A DNA stretch of 64,000 nucleotides, from the NCBI RefSeq assembly GCF_021018895.1, contig NC_079376.1:11647001-11711000 (forward strand), in the 5' to 3' direction. Shown here piece after piece: positions 13,090 to 64,000 of this stretch (within the stretch, counting starts at the first letter, position 1; each line of letters opens with the position of its first letter). Under the pieces are notes generated by a model. It was given only the letters and a program-made list of their open reading frames with translations. It made no database searches and was not told where the DNA came from. A program made the translations under genes and the position numbers. Source of the DNA: Seriola aureovittata. Lineage: Eukaryota; Chordata; Actinopteri; Carangiformes; Carangidae.

Positions 13090-13119
13090 TTGTGGGGTAC
13101 AGCATTTTGGTCCCCACAA
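13090..13119. repeat. Short inverted repeat TTGTGGGG/CCCCACAA
   Basis: Perfect 8-bp arms at 13,090-13,097 and 13,112-13,119 with a 14-bp spacer containing AGCATTTTGGT. Similar GGTCCCCACAA strings are widespread in fish genomes as pieces of interspersed repeats, so this is probably a transposon or MITE fragment rather than a regulatory hairpin. Confidence 0.4.
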
Positions 13120-15901
13120 CTATAGCGGACTCTCTGTTTTCAGAATCACACAATTAAAGAAGGGTTACACTGGTGTATTTGGGGCACTAAGATGTGGTAT
13201 TTTAAATAACTGCCTTCAGAGTGAGTCAAAACACTTAGGCTTTTAGCAGGTCAGAGGTGTGCCTGTCCATATGCCTGCATATTTTAGTATTCACTCAGCT
13301 CTTTGTTTTGATCTCAGGATTGGCATTGCATTAGTAATAGCACTGACTGCTCTCTCCCTGCTTTTAGCTCTAGTGATTTCCAGAGAGTAGAGAGAGACAG
13401 GCAGAGAATTACAAAGAGAGGGAAGCAAAAGGAAGAAAAGATAATTGTGCTCCAGAAAGGAAGTCAAAAAAACAAAGGTACATTATAAAGATAAATAAGA
13501 ATAAAGCATGTCAATAAAGTTAATCTACACATCTTTTGAATTATTAAAAATTTCATTAAGATGCTTTAATTTCGCACAATATTAAATATAATAATAATAG
13601 TTATTATTATTATTACTATTACTATACATGTAGAAAATCCACTGAAAGTTGAACTAGGGTCATTTGGTGCAGCACAGTGAACGTGCTAATAATTTACATG
13701 CACGTGTTCCACAAGTTCCCTTAGATTTATGCAGTTGCTCAACATCAACATGACTGCTTGAGTAAGTGAAGATTTTAGGGATCAAGGCAAGATGTTTCAG
13801 TGGAGTAATTTTTTAACATGATGCCCGTTTTTGGAAGAGACTGGTGGTTGCGCAACATCCTGCAGTTAAAATCCACTCACTCTGAACTAATCCCACATGG
13901 TGCCTACAGAGCTGCACACACAGATTGCCATCATCATTGGCAACATCTTGAGCAGCAGGACTTGGCCTGCCTGCAAATACAGGGATGCTTAACCAACAAA
14001 CTGTTTTGTTATGACAAAGTCAAACAAGCGTAATTGGATACGTTCTATTGCATTTACAAGCACACACAGTAGACACCCACACGAGACAAGTTGTCTGTTC
14101 ATCGAGGATGCAGAAATAACTGAAGTGTTTGAGTGTTTAATCCTTCCAAAATACAATTATCTCCTCCCATTCCACCATCCATTCTCTCCTTTCCCTTTAT
14201 AGCTACAGTTGTGATGAAATCCTGTTCTCAATCTCTCATGCTGCACCCTTCGGTCCAGATTACTTTAATCTGTATGTGCACAGGTGGAGGAGTGACAGAA
14301 TCAGTGTGTGCCTATGCTGTCATGTTTGTTTTTGGTTAAAATGGCTGAGTCTTTCCCTACGCAGGCCGTATTTAACATCACTGTAGAATGTAGTGTGCAG
14401 CTGAGGAACTGCATGTTAGCTGGGGTGTAGTTTAACAGTAGATATACTGAAAGATTACATCATCAGATTTTAATAAATAAAGTGTGAATTGCAGAGGTGA
14501 GAATGGGGAAACAGCTGCCACCCACATACATCAAAAGTGGAATGGGTTTCTTACCCATTACTTGGTTATTAAGAAAAATGTTATGTTATGATTATACCCT
14601 CTAATTTAATACATGAAATATACATTGACTGTTATGTCATGTATAATTATTTTATAATAGCTAAGTTAAAAGGATTGTAAAAATATAAAAATCTTTATTT
14701 TGGACTCCAATCAGAGCTTTGAATCCTCTCTTTCTTCTCTGTCCTGGGCTAGCGCCCACTCAATATGGTTCAATATTTCGTTCACATTTCCACTTTATGT
14801 ACTGTTGATATGATGATAGGAAGAGGATGTTTATGGGCATCCAAGGTATTAGGTAAGGTAAGTCTAGACACACACACTCATCAAAGACTGGATGTGTGTG
14901 TAAGATCAATGGTAAATACAGACTACATCAAGTAACTTCTAGAGGCCTGAAAAAAGGGAGACCTCTTTGAAACATTGGGAGCTTATTGGAAACACTAAAT
15001 AATAAATAATGTGTCAGACACAGTCCAGATATTTTATAAAATTGTATTATTTTTTATTATTATCATATAATTTATTATTTCTATACATAAGCATCAAGGA
15101 CAATGAGAAATGTTATGAGAAAATGCTGCACTTCTGGGATTCTGCAGCAGCAGTCTTGTTGTTCAGCACAGAGTAACCTTCATAGCTGCTGCGGCTATTA
15201 TTATATAAATTGCATGTACCATGTTATATATCACATGTAGCAGGCAACTGGATGACAGGTCCACAAGCATAATTTACTCCCAGTATGAATTGTGCAGCGT
15301 GAGTTGTATGTAGAAAAACCTAGTATTGTGTTTGCGTACGTGTGCACGGTTAGAATGAATTACTGGTGACCATTTTGTTGCTGTAAAAATGATAAATTAC
15401 CCTTGGAGACATGTACTGGAGAGAGAGCAAGAGTGAGATTAATTGTTAGTCCTGGGTTTTGCATATGCATTGTAACAGAACCTCAGGAGCACATCACAAC
15501 CATAACTCACATCAGCCAGAACAAAAAAAGGAAATAGAGACTACATCACAAGAGCTCCTAAAATAGAGAGGAATTCTACTAAATTATTCAGCCCTGGCCA
15601 GTATCCCTTTTACAGCTCAGATCAGAAAAGGATCTGCATCCACTCTCACACACAACCCCCACACACTTTACTGTTAAAAACTAAGACAATTCAGCCTCCA
15701 TTTGAGCAGAGCTGCTTCAGCTAACAGCTCTGCTAAACTGAGGAGACAGGACCTTGGTAAAAACTGCACCACTATCTTCTCTTCCGAGAAGGGGGACAGA
15801 TGGTGATGATGGTGCTGGTTTTTCCGCTGTTCTGTAATCAATATCAGTAGATTCTTTCTGCTGCTGCAGGCTGACTCAGTCAGTCTTTATGTATATATGT
15901 A

Positions 15902-15934
15902 TGTGTGTGTGTGTGTGTGTGTGGGTGTGTGTGC
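15902..15934. repeat. (GT)n microsatellite
   Basis: About 33 bp of GT repeats with one GGG interruption, in intergenic DNA. Confidence 0.9.
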
Positions 15935-17503
15935 AAGAACAGGAAGTCATTCATTGCAGTGTGAGTTACTGGTACGATGACGTCAGAGTGCAGGGAACAG
16001 AGCCCAGTGGGAATATATCAAAGTATGAACATGTGTCCGTGTATAAATAAGTTAAGACTGCATCTCTCTCTATGGATGGTGCATTATTTCAGCACAAAGC
16101 ATCTCAGGACAAAGCAGACGCAGCAGTTCCTGTGTGACTGTTATGTAAGTGAGCGTGGCTGTGCATACAGAGAGACGCAGCAGCAGGTAGAGGTATGTGG
16201 TGATACTACAAGTTAATACTGTAAAGCAGAATCTGCTGTAACGGTTCATTGTTGTAGGAGTGTTTGCTGGAAGGAGAGAAAGAACATGAGGAGGAGGAGA
16301 TGGATAAGATGACAGTTTCAATGCTACAGGCAAGAAGAGACAGATGGAGAGGCGCTGAAGCAGAAAGTCATTTACATGCAGATATTGTAATCTGTCACTG
16401 TGTGCATGTATAAATATAAATCAATTTACATTAACAAGAATTTACTCAACAACAGATGCAGACTACTTCCTGCACTTTTTTATGAAAGGAAAAAAATGTG
16501 CAATAGTTGTGTGTAGCTGGGTTTTTTTTTTTTGTTGTTGTTTTTTTAAAAGGGGGAGTAGTTTTTTTCTTTTCATAGATAGGTTACCACATTTAAAGAA
16601 AACATATAAAACAGTGGTTGAATGAACAGTAAAGAAGAGACCGCTGCATCAGTCGTGATAAGAACCGAGTGCTTTGACAGAAAAGCATTTAAGTAGGTGG
16701 GCACGGATTCATTTCAGTGTTACATGAAAACAAGTTTGCTCTTTGTCTCCCTCCAGTGACCAGCAGAGGAAAGACACCAGGCTGTGGGCCAACAAGAAGG
16801 CAGGAGTTGAAGCTCAGATTAACAGGCACATAAGGGGGATGAGACAGTAACTTAACTTGGGTTAATTTTTCTGTCATAAAATGAGTCTGTAAATTGCAGT
16901 CACTAAATTAATTTATCAGATGGTGGACTTTACAATGAGAGTTGATAACTGATATCTATTGACTAATGTCATAGCCAATACCCAATCCACTTAATAAGGT
17001 CAGCATCACTGCGGATACCAATACAACGTATCGAACTATACATCCTGAGAACATAAACAATCATTAACTTAGACCGGGTCTCCAAGAAGGAAAGTCATGG
17101 AGCCATAGTCATGTCACAGAGTAAATGGGAAAACGTTTTCATTCATAATAGTCGTACTCCTCAGCCTGTAGTAAAATGTCCTCTGTGGCTCTTGAGGACC
17201 TTTCAAAATAAAATAACTGTAATGATGAGATCATGGTTATATAAGTTTGGGTTTAGAGAAATTGTAAAGAAAACCTTTGTGATATGTTTAGGTTGTGAAG
17301 TTTGAAGGATGGAGGTGTTCTTGGTGCTCTTGATGTTATTGGTTGGATTATGGGAAATGTAGGATCCAGCACTTTTGGATCAAATCTGTCAATTGTGAGT
17401 CCCCTTACTTTATGGAAGTGTAATATTAATAATCACTGGAGTCCTCATTTAAGACACAACTAAAACAGAACGAGAGAGACAGTTTGTCGTAGCAACTGAA
17501 TTT

Positions 17504-17509
17504 TTTAAT
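17504..17509 (-). terminator. rps6ka1: Candidate poly(A) signal ATTAAA for rps6ka1
   Basis: Reading downstream of the stop codon on the minus strand, I saw no AATAAA in the first 1.9 kb. The first strong variant is ATTAAA at 17,504-17,509 (TTTAAT on the plus strand). Weaker variants (CATAAA, AGTAAA) lie nearer. The actual cleavage site is not determinable from sequence alone. Confidence 0.3.
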
Positions 17510-18609
17510 ATTTGTAAGATATAAAAATCTTCATCTTTATCATACAATAACATCTTACCATAAATTTAGTCAAAGGAGGGAGAGTTTTGCCACCAAACAA
17601 GAATTATAATATAACTTTGATCCCTTTTGAGGTAAGACAGCTGGTTCATAGATTATCTAGCCACACAGGTCTTCTCTTCTACACGTGCGGAGTATCTTCT
17701 GGCTGCTTGGTTTGTTTTCATGCGTTTTCCATGTAAGACATTCTGCCTCACCTGTAGGCCTAGGCACTGAGCTGAAAGCAGGACCTACCCTATGAAGCTA
17801 CTTACAATGACGCACACTTTTACTATTCTTCAGGGTGTCTCGAATTCAGTGTTCATAAAAATGAAAACAAGTCAGCCAATTAACAGCATGAATGGAAATT
17901 CAAAGATCATGAATGGAAAAAAAAAAAAAAGTTCAACACAATACTGGTGAAGATACTCCACACTGAGAGTAGGTCTGTGTGATATTAACAACCAGTGACT
18001 TGACAGAGAATTTAAGGGGGAGAGAGAGGCTGCCTCTGAGAGCTCAATTCCATAAAGACAACGGCCAGCCTTTCCTCCTTACACTTTGAAAACAGAAGAA
18101 GAGACCTGTATGGCGTAACGTCCACAGACTGTGATGTGCTCAGCATGTCTTTCACTATTTTAAATCACAACTTTCTTTGGACAAAAAGAAAAAAAACAAA
18201 TCAACAACAAAAGCAGCCAACACAGGAAACAGCATCCGATATGCATTATCCAAGAAACACAGTGGGAAAAAAAAGAAAAAAGAAACTGGAAAAAACAGGA
18301 AAACAAAGCAAATATAGAATTTTAACATGCCACATTGTTCCTTGGGCAAGTTTTCTTTCACAGAAAGCCACCTATTTTACTAGTTTTTGTAGTAATAAAA
18401 ATAACAGACATCTCAAATGGTTGCCAGCAGATGGACCAAGCAGAGAAAGAGGGAGAGGAGAGAAACAAGGAAGCCACATGACATCATCACGTCACCGGAC
18501 CATGCACATGACCCTGCAGCATCCAGCGAGACAGAACATACACTCACGCACACACTCACACTGCAAGTCATGCAACTGACACCCCCCCACCCCCACACAC
18601 ACGCACACG

Positions 18610-18654
<45 letters not shown>

Positions 18655-19426
18655 TCTCTGTAAAACAAAATACAAGCATAGATTGACATTAACCAAAACA
18701 TCAGCATTTGACATTTTCCAGAATCCCCATATTCTGGCTGTACCAAAGCCAAAGAGGCATTTATGGCAGAAATGTTTCATATTCATATTAATAATGCTCT
18801 TTCAAAAACATTTAACAGCAGTTGGACAGTACTGTGGTTTTGTGCTGTCGGCACAGGTTGATTTGGCAGCACAACCGGTAATATAAAGCTCATCAACTTT
18901 ACAAAAATAACAGGGAGACGGACAACGAAACAGGCAGACAGACAGGCGTGCAGCAAGCTGAATGACAACCGGTTACAGCAACGATGAGGAGAGAAAACTT
19001 TCTTTGTCACAATCGAAAACGTGGCTGCATCCACTCTGTGGCAGTTCATGCACAAACGAACTCTCTCACACACACACACACTCACTCACACGTACAGCCA
19101 CACGGCACTAATACATCAAAGAAAACCTGCACCCATATTTTTCTTTCCTTTTTTTTTTTTGCCCTCATCGCTCCCATCCATCTTCACGATCTTTTCCTAG
19201 TCCAAGGAGACTGGCTAACAGCAGCTTGACGAGCCCAAACAAGGATGATGGCAAGAGCAGGACAACTGAGGTCACAAGAATGGGGGGGGGCAGGACCACA
19301 GTCAGTGTTCCTTGGCTGGTAGTGACGAGTGGACAGTGAGTCCCCGAGCAAGATGACCGGGTGGTTTGGAGCCAGGAGGTGCGGTTTTGGTCGGCCTCCA
19401 GTGAGATGACTGGTTGTTTTGAGTCT
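17510..19426 (-). other. rps6ka1: Probable 3' UTR of rps6ka1
   Basis: Sequence immediately after the stop codon. It has no conserved open frame and carries a CA array (18,594-18,650), a second short CA run (19,067-19,092) and T/A-rich tracts. The extent rests only on the candidate ATTAAA signal. If a nearer variant signal is used the UTR is shorter. Confidence 0.35.
18594..18650. repeat. (CA)n microsatellite in the probable 3' UTR
   Basis: Imperfect CA repeat with CG interruptions in its left third. On the transcribed strand it would appear as a GU-rich run. Confidence 0.95.
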
Positions 19427-57212
<37,786 letters not shown>

Positions 57213-57267
57213 CTGTCAAGAAAGCAAACGAGGGAAACAGTCAGTGTGTGTGGCACCGCATGTATCA

Positions 57268-57271
<4 letters not shown>

Positions 57272-57298
<27 letters not shown>
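57272..57298. repeat. (GT)n array upstream of exon 2
   Basis: 27 bp of GT, 60 bp from the exon 2 acceptor. In the transcript it is a CA run; CA-rich intronic elements are known binding sites of hnRNP L. Confidence 0.93.
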
Positions 57299-59779
57299 AA
57301 AGGATGGAGACACAGAAAGAGAAAGAGAGGGAGAGAGAGATGCAACAGAATATTTGCAAGACTGTGTGGGTGGCAACAGTCCATTGTATCCAGCACTTTG
57401 CTCCTCCGCTGGCAAACCCAATAATCTAAGGCTGACACACAAATGCACATCGCTCATTCGTTCCCCAGTAGGTAAGTCTTGCTGAGAAGGGTAATCATTG
57501 TTATTTGTCAAACAACGGCTTGCCAAAGGCGATTCAGAAAATCAACATGTTGTTGATACAGCGGGAGTGGGCGGCTAACTTTGAACACAGAGTGGGATTT
57601 CAGTCACATTAGGTGATTAGATACATCTCTTGCACACAAAGCTAAAGAACAACAAGGGGAATGATAAACAGAGGACAGAGGTAATATCGTGAGATACGTT
57701 TGATTTTGATTTTTAAAAAGCAGAGGGCCATTATGATGTCAAGTCAAATTAGCATCACTTGTTATTGCCCATGTGTAGTCTACAGAGGCCAGACAGGCAG
57801 TGGAACAAAAACACAACATCACTAAGATGGGTTGTCCAGTGGCACTCGTGGTATTTGTTCAATTAGAGAGGACTTGATTGATCACAATAGGAGAGGGTGA
57901 GGCTTAGAAAATCAGTCCTGGATCCATCCCAACCACATATTGGAGGTTGAAAAACAACCGGTTGCATGTGTAAAATTACACACTATACACAGATGGGTAG
58001 TTTTTGTTAACTCATTCAAACATTATTAGACAGATTTTCCATTGCATTTTTGGGTTCCCTTTTTTAAATTTTTCTTTTCTTTTTTTTTTTTGTTTATAAA
58101 AAGGTCCCCCGTCCAATCAATGATTTCTTTTTGCTATTGTTACTTCATTTGGATGTTTGACCTCCACCGACCTCCAATGTGCAGACTCTGACAGTAGAGG
58201 GCCGTTACGTACCAGCTGACGAGTCACCATAACTCCATCCCCACCATAACTGTTCATGACCTTGTGACTAGGTGGAAGACAATATTCAACTTACATCACA
58301 AACACATACAATGAGAATGGGCTTTTCAGTGAAGTAAGGGATCTCTTGCGTCCAGCAGGTAAACTTTTGAAATGATCAGTATTTGTAGATTCATTGATTC
58401 TAGGAGAAGGAGTGGATACAATTTTACAAATTTTTTTGAAAAGATACATCAGACAAATTACTAGTATTTATTTATTTGAGTATTTTCAAGTGTCTTAAAA
58501 ACCTGAGATGGTATCTTTAAATGTGCAAAATGGTATAAAATCAGTTCCAGATGGCTGTATATGACCAATGAGCTCACTTTCATGCTGCACATGATGAATA
58601 ACACACCATGCCATAAGTGGTGTTCATCACTTGTTGCATCATATAAGCGGAAACGGTAAGAAGTGTCTCATGTCTTCCACTTTCCCACCGATTTAAAAAA
58701 ACAACAATGCAGTTGAGATCCTACATTTCCCATAACGTAGCTCAACACGCAGTTGTAGCAAGTAAATTAACTTTGACATGTAAAATTGGTGGGCGTGCCC
58801 CTTTAATGAAAAAGTCTTGCCCCAATGATGAAAGAGAAAATAAATCCATGATGATAACTGACCCCTTCCAACGATCAAAGAAAGACTGCTGGGTCCAGAG
58901 TCAAGTTGTCTGGCCAAGTGTGAGCACCCCCTCAATAACACCCCCCCCCCCCTTTTTTCCACCTCTTGCTTTGTTTTTCCATTACAGAGGGGCGACCCTC
59001 AGGCTGTTCACTTCCTCCATGCCCTCTTCCCACTTCCTCTTCCTTTACACTGCACAAAATAGACAGGCAAACAACACAATGACAAGCAGTGGCCTTAACA
59101 ATCAAACACTGAACCGAGAGGGTAATAGAGTGAGTGGGGACACCGGGGGAGGGGGGTTGCACAGGCAGTGACAACAGAGCAGCTTTTCTGGGCTCTTGTA
59201 TACCGCAGGGAAAAAAGACTTTGTGAGGAGAATGAACACAGACTGTGGATCTACATCACAACACATTTTCGTCTGCGCTGCAAGATTGGATGTGTCTGGC
59301 AACTGGATGCACTTCCTTATTCTCTGCTTCACTCTAAGCAACAAGCAACAGCTATAAATTGGCTGAGTGCCACCAACCCCTGGCATTTTTACAGTTCATC
59401 TGGTTGGACTTTAATCACGATCCCAAGGGAGGCAATTTCATTTAGCCAAACTGTGCCCGTCATAAAAGCTGTATGAGGCATAATGTGAGGTGGCATGGGA
59501 GAAATGGAAGCAATTAAGCATCCAAGTGCAGTTCGAAGTCAGGCACAGATGTGTGCTGGGAGTGACAATTTAACAAAAACCAAGACGAAGTGGAGTGCGT
59601 GCTGCTATGATGAACTCTGCAGACAAATTTAATCTCAGTGTTCTCACTTCCCACATCAATCCAATTACTGATTCTCTTTACTTTATCTTCCCTCGGTGAG
59701 GTGTATGTGGTTGGTTTTGTCTAACCCGGTATGGTGAGTGGGAATCCTAAGCGAGTGAGTGCAATTGTCTGAGTTAGTC

Positions 59780-59839
<60 letters not shown>
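59780..59839. repeat. (GT)n microsatellite
   Basis: About 30 uninterrupted GT units. Confidence 0.97.
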
Positions 59840-59841
<2 letters not shown>

Positions 59842-60777
59842 GTCAGAAGGGCCTGCTCTACGTTGCTGCTCAACACATTTCAACCTCATTAGCTCTGCAT
59901 GGCTGATCCAAGTGGCCCAGTTAATGGTGTTTTCACTCCCCTGGGCTTCCTCAGTGAAAGCTCAGGCATGCACATACACACAGGCAGCCACGAAAATACA
60001 CTCAAAGTTGAATACATTAATAAACAAAAGTGATATTGTAAACACAGTGAGGACGTACATCAATTACGTTGTACAAATACATAAGTAAGATGCACACAAA
60101 TGTTCAAAGAAGAAGTTTACCAGCCACAAGCAAACTCTAAACACACTAATCTATTAAGCCAGACAGGAGAACTTTTAATTTCTCACAGGACTCCTATATG
60201 ATTAGACAAGTAAACAATCTTAGAGCGCTAGAAGTGTGTGTATTTGATAGATAAATCTATGTTTGTGTGATTAGAGCAGCGCTGCCCTGTAACTAGGCAA
60301 CTAAGAACCACAATAACCATACTTTGTCTGTGTCTGCAATCCTATCTGACTGAATTTCTTGTAATCCAACCTGCCACTGAGTATCGACAGCAGGTCACGT
60401 TACTAATGTCCTCTTTTGGTTGGTGCCAGAAAATGGAATTAGCTATTTCTATTTGTCTTCTTTTTTTTTTAGTCTGTGCTAAAAGGTTTCTCCCCAACAT
60501 CAGCAACCACGAAAGTGTAGAGAGAAGTAATTAGGTTTTTCAGCACCAAACCTGCTTCACTGCCTGACTGTGGATGCACAACACACAGTCTTTGCTTCAC
60601 TGGTCGATGCACATTTAACACTTTCTGAACATTCGAAAAGAAATGAGACCGCACTTTCCCAGGGCACCTATCAAGTAAAGGGTTGTGTTATCACATGCCC
60701 AACCCAGCCCTCCTCCACTCCCACAGTCCTGCTCAGGTGTTCCGCGGGTCACACCCAGATTAGCCGCAGCGAAACTG

Positions 60778-60816
60778 CACACACGCACACACGCACACGC
60801 GCACACGCACGCACGC

Positions 60817-60877
<61 letters not shown>
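60778..60877. repeat. (CA)n microsatellite with CG-rich left third
   Basis: 100 bp; the left part mixes CA with GC/CG steps, the right part is pure CA. Confidence 0.97.
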
Positions 60878-60878
<1 letters not shown>

Positions 60879-62532
60879 GCATGAAGGTGACCCGAGCATG
60901 CACACTTGCACAAGAACATGAGTGTACACTGCTGACCACACCTGGCTAACAAACATGGTGCAGATTCCTCTCATTAACCCTACTTTCTCCTCCACACCTC
61001 CCCTTACGTAATGAAGAAACAAGACTCCACTCTGGTCTCTGTACCTGTCCTGCAACATCTAGGCTTGTACAGTCCTGCTCTATAAATCCTAGCTTGTGCA
61101 GTGTTGCTTACATAAATACACACTTACACTTTTTACTCTGCCCTGTCTTTTGAAATGTAAAGTACTATATAACAACAGCAACAGTGTGGAATTATTTGAA
61201 GTCTCGCAGATCTGAGTCCAGATACAGACTACCACATTTAAATTCAAACCTGGGATCTAAATCTACTAAACTAAATACTGTTATCGCACCATCTTGCTTG
61301 TCATCTCACGGACACAGGCAGGCGTAGTTAGAAAGCCTGTTATCTGACAGAGGGGCTCAGGTTGAAAAAGTAAGACGGCAGGTTCAAACTAGCTGATGCA
61401 AAGAAATGAGAGGCTAGCAGTGAACAGGGTGAGAAATAATATGCAATGAAACAATGGTTGAATAAAATAAATACAATAAAATGATCCCCTCAGAGGCAGG
61501 AACCACCAAACTTAACTTTAAAAAGTGTCTCATCAAGCTACTGCATGAGCAGAAAATAAATAAATAAACAGTCAAATCCAGGCTGCAGCGAGAGCGGGCA
61601 ATATAGATCAATATTTTCAACTAAGTGTACAGTGAGAAAATAAGCAGCAAACTACCTGATAAACACTTCGCTGCATCTCCAGCTGGTCATTACAGCTTTT
61701 GTGCCAAACTTCAAGGACTTGGTTATGCAACAAAGCTTTTATAAACATAGTTCTTGAGTTTTTAGGAACTAAATGTCATTCACTTAATCCACTCCCTCCA
61801 GCCATGCTACACTGTAGAAATTTAGTAAGTTTCACAATCACCAGTGTGAATCAATGAGGTGAGCCAAAGTAACAAAGTTACACCGGACTCTAGGTTTTAC
61901 CTAGCTTAGGGGCATGTGGATTCATTCGGCATATATCTGTTGTGGAAATGAAAACTAAACGCTGACAGAAGCATGATTCAGATCTTTTGGTCGACCCGTC
62001 TTAACATAGTAGTGGCAGTGACCAATGCAGGTGGTAGTGACTCAACTGGGACAGGATGGGGGATGATCTGCTGAAGAGTCTTCATCAGATGATTCACTGA
62101 GATTCACTTAATTCACTGCAGACATGGTTCGGTGATGAATAAAAGGGATTAACCAAGTAAATATTTTGAATAGCTCTCTTTGCACATTCATTTCTTGCTC
62201 GCTTCGCTTCAAAAAACAAGAGGCTAGCGAGTCTGATTCCCCATTCATGACACCTTCTCTGCTTCCAAACAGAAGCATTCACATAATGACTAATGGGGGG
62301 GAAACAGCCATCCCATCAGCCGGCCGTCATCAGAGCAAATCACTCTGTGCATGCGTGTGTTTCAGCCAAAAAAGTGTGTCCGTCCCATCTGTCCACATGA
62401 CCAGATAGACTCCCATTGCTCGTGTGCTTCCCTTTTGACTCCCACAACATGTTCACTGGCATGGCCTCCACTCTCGCTTGCTCTTTATGCTCAATCAATC
62501 CGAGCCCCGAGCCAACTCTCCCTCTCTCTTTC

Positions 62533-62549
62533 CCTCTCTCTCTCTCTCT
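62533..62549. repeat. Short (CT)n run
   Basis: Pyrimidine-rich stretch (62,516-62,550) with a pure CT core. Confidence 0.85.
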
Positions 62550-63823
62550 GCCATCGGGAAGAACCAAAGTGTGCAGCTGGCTGGTAGGTTGGTGACAGAG
62601 ATAAATGGCATCGATCCCACTCTGACTGGCAGTGACTGGTGTGATTAAATTAATCACAGATACTGGATTTCTGGGGCTGTCTATACTGATACATAGGGAC
62701 AAAAATAATTCCTCCTTATTGTATATAGGCTGATATTTACTCACATATTCTGTATTTTTAGCAAGAATCTCACAAATTAGTTTATCAAAGAGTTGTGAGC
62801 ATTACACAAAGGCAGGGTTTTTTGTTTTTTTTTACTGTATAAAACTTATCACTCTTGGCACCACCATCTGTTCAGCTGTGATATGCTACTCAGCCAACTC
62901 GTATGCTGCAGAATACTGGAAATAGTTGAGTCTGCTGAACAAACTGTGTCAGGATGACACTGTTTCTAAATTACCTGAAGTGCCTCACGTGCAGGTTTTT
63001 CATTCATCATATGCACCAACACTGATGTTTCTCTGCTCTAAAATTAACGGTGACGCCTGTGTCTCTTAAATGTGCAAGCAATCATTTCTACCTCCTCGAT
63101 AGTTGTAGCTCTCTTCTGATTAATGGCATGGCTTAATGAGTCAAGACCCATTAACTTGACTTGTCAGTTTTCACTTTCACATTTTTGTAAATCATTTCCA
63201 GGACATCTTTTTTTCTTCCCAGTGCCCACATTTATTCCAATGCCATCAAATTATTATCCCGTTATCCCGGCCGAGAAATGATCCTCATTCATAATCAGAC
63301 TCATCTCTCGTGAAGCTGATTGAGGACACCTTGTAATATTGTGCACAGAGCTATTCATCAGTGAGATCAGACAGACAAAAGCATGGGTATCACATGCTCG
63401 CACCGCCCGCTTAATTGGCAGACTAATTCAAAAGAGCCAATTTGGTACAGTTAGATAAAGCCTTCAGTGTTATATTACAGTGCAGCCTAAAGTGCCACAG
63501 GTTGCTTCTGTGTGGCCTACGTCTGCTCAAAACGAACCAGAGTGTGATGGATGCATATTCTCTAAGCAACCCGTCTGTTCAAGAGGCAATTGATGGGTTC
63601 ATGAATAATGATGCTGAATCAGAATAATAGGGGTCTGGACCACATTAAAGTCGCTATTCTCTCTCTCTATTGTCCTAAATTCTACATGTTCTGAGGTTTT
63701 GTTGGCAGAAGATTGTAAAATGTTCAATCTTTTAGAGAGTCCGTGCTCAACAATGTCACCCTCTACCTGCTGTGTAGTAATCAGACACTTGTGACACTTC
63801 TTTGTTTAAGTTAAACTCTGCAG

Positions 63824-63824
<1 letters not shown>

Positions 63825-63879
<55 letters not shown>

Positions 63880-63888
63880 CGAGAGAGA
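63825..63888. repeat. (CA)n(GA)n compound microsatellite
   Basis: About 26 CA units followed by imperfect GA. Confidence 0.96.
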
Positions 63889-64000
63889 GCACATACAGCA
63901 TGACTTTGGTGGCACAAGTGCAGGTGCTACTGTGTTTAAACTGTAAACTATTAGCAAGAATAAGAAAAGAAGAAAAAAATTAACCCATCCTGCAGCCCAT

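Larger units (their letters stand above)
12767..17503. other. Intergenic region, no gene supported
   Basis: About 4.7 kb between the satellite and the presumed 3' end of rps6ka1. Open frames present (for example 13,818-14,033 and 15,977-16,216) have no recognisable domains, no splice context and look random. Visible content: a TTA/ATT-rich run near 13,590-13,625, a short inverted repeat at 13,090-13,119, a GT array near 15,902-15,934 and poly-T around 16,521-16,550. No tRNA or rRNA was noticed. Confidence 0.6.
57213..64000 (-). other. rps6ka1: Part of rps6ka1 intron 1
   Basis: No start codon followed by an MPLAQL-like peptide was found on the minus strand here, so exon 1 and the main promoter must lie beyond 64,000. 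Contents seen: five or so microsatellites, a poly-C run near 58,939-58,952, and homeodomain-motif-rich, low-repeat stretches near 63,100-63,620. The 154-codon plus-strand frame at 58,707-59,171 has no recognisable domain. Confidence 0.65.

Noticed and set aside
15977..16216. 79-codon plus-strand frame and its antisense partner
   Set aside because: No domain and low-complexity tail; typical chance frames in intergenic DNA.
58707..59171. 154-codon plus-strand frame
   Set aside because: Crosses a poly-C tract and has no recognisable domain or splice context; longest non-repeat frame of intron 1 but not supported as a gene.
59450..59520. Minus-strand ATG-CCT starts as a possible rps6ka1 exon 1
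   Set aside because: The peptides read MPHTAF and MPPHIM, not the MPLAQL-type start expected; similar checks at 59,960 (MPELSL) and 62,460 (MPVNML) also failed.

Overview
The window looks like teleost fish genomic DNA, probably a percomorph. It has spliced genes with short GT-AG introns, very dense CA/GT dinucleotide arrays, and relics of non-autonomous DNA transposons of types common in fish. I ran no search; identities rest on recognised protein motifs, reading frames and splice signals.

Layout. (1) 1-12,240 is one uninterrupted AT-rich tandem array that runs off the left edge. It is built from a 36-bp unit and a 25-bp derivative lacking 11 bp, and these are arranged into nested larger duplications. 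(2) 12,241-12,670 is a non-repetitive island, followed by a last decayed patch of the same satellite (about 12,671-12,766). (3) 12,767-17,500 is intergenic with no gene I can support. (4) 19,427-57,212, minus strand, holds 21 of about 22 coding exons of rps6ka1 (ribosomal protein S6 kinase alpha-1, RSK1/p90RSK). Transcription runs right to left. Exons 3-22 are packed into 19,427-26,755 and encode 699 residues without a frame break, the same count as human RSK1 from residue 37 to 735. A 15-codon exon 2 lies 30.4 kb upstream at 57,168-57,212, and exon 1 (start codon, about 21 residues) must lie beyond 64,000. (5) Intron 2 (26,756-57,167) contains an alternative first exon with its own ATG (28,467-28,634), a weaker candidate cassette exon (30,016-30,069), several transposon relics and many long microsatellites. 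(6) 57,213-64,000 is part of intron 1.

How it works together. RSK1 has two kinase domains. The C-terminal kinase is switched on by ERK bound to the C-terminal docking tail; it phosphorylates the hydrophobic motif in the linker, PDK1 is recruited, and the N-terminal kinase becomes active. Every residue I checked for this relay is present: K94, D205, S221, T359, S363, S380, K447, D535, T573 and the LAQRRVKKL tail. The gene therefore looks functional. The two promoters would give proteins that differ only in the N-terminus before the first kinase domain.

The most noteworthy items are the satellite with its codon-multiple period and nested higher-order structure, the internal alternative first exon of rps6ka1, and the isolated micro-sized exon 2 between two GT arrays.
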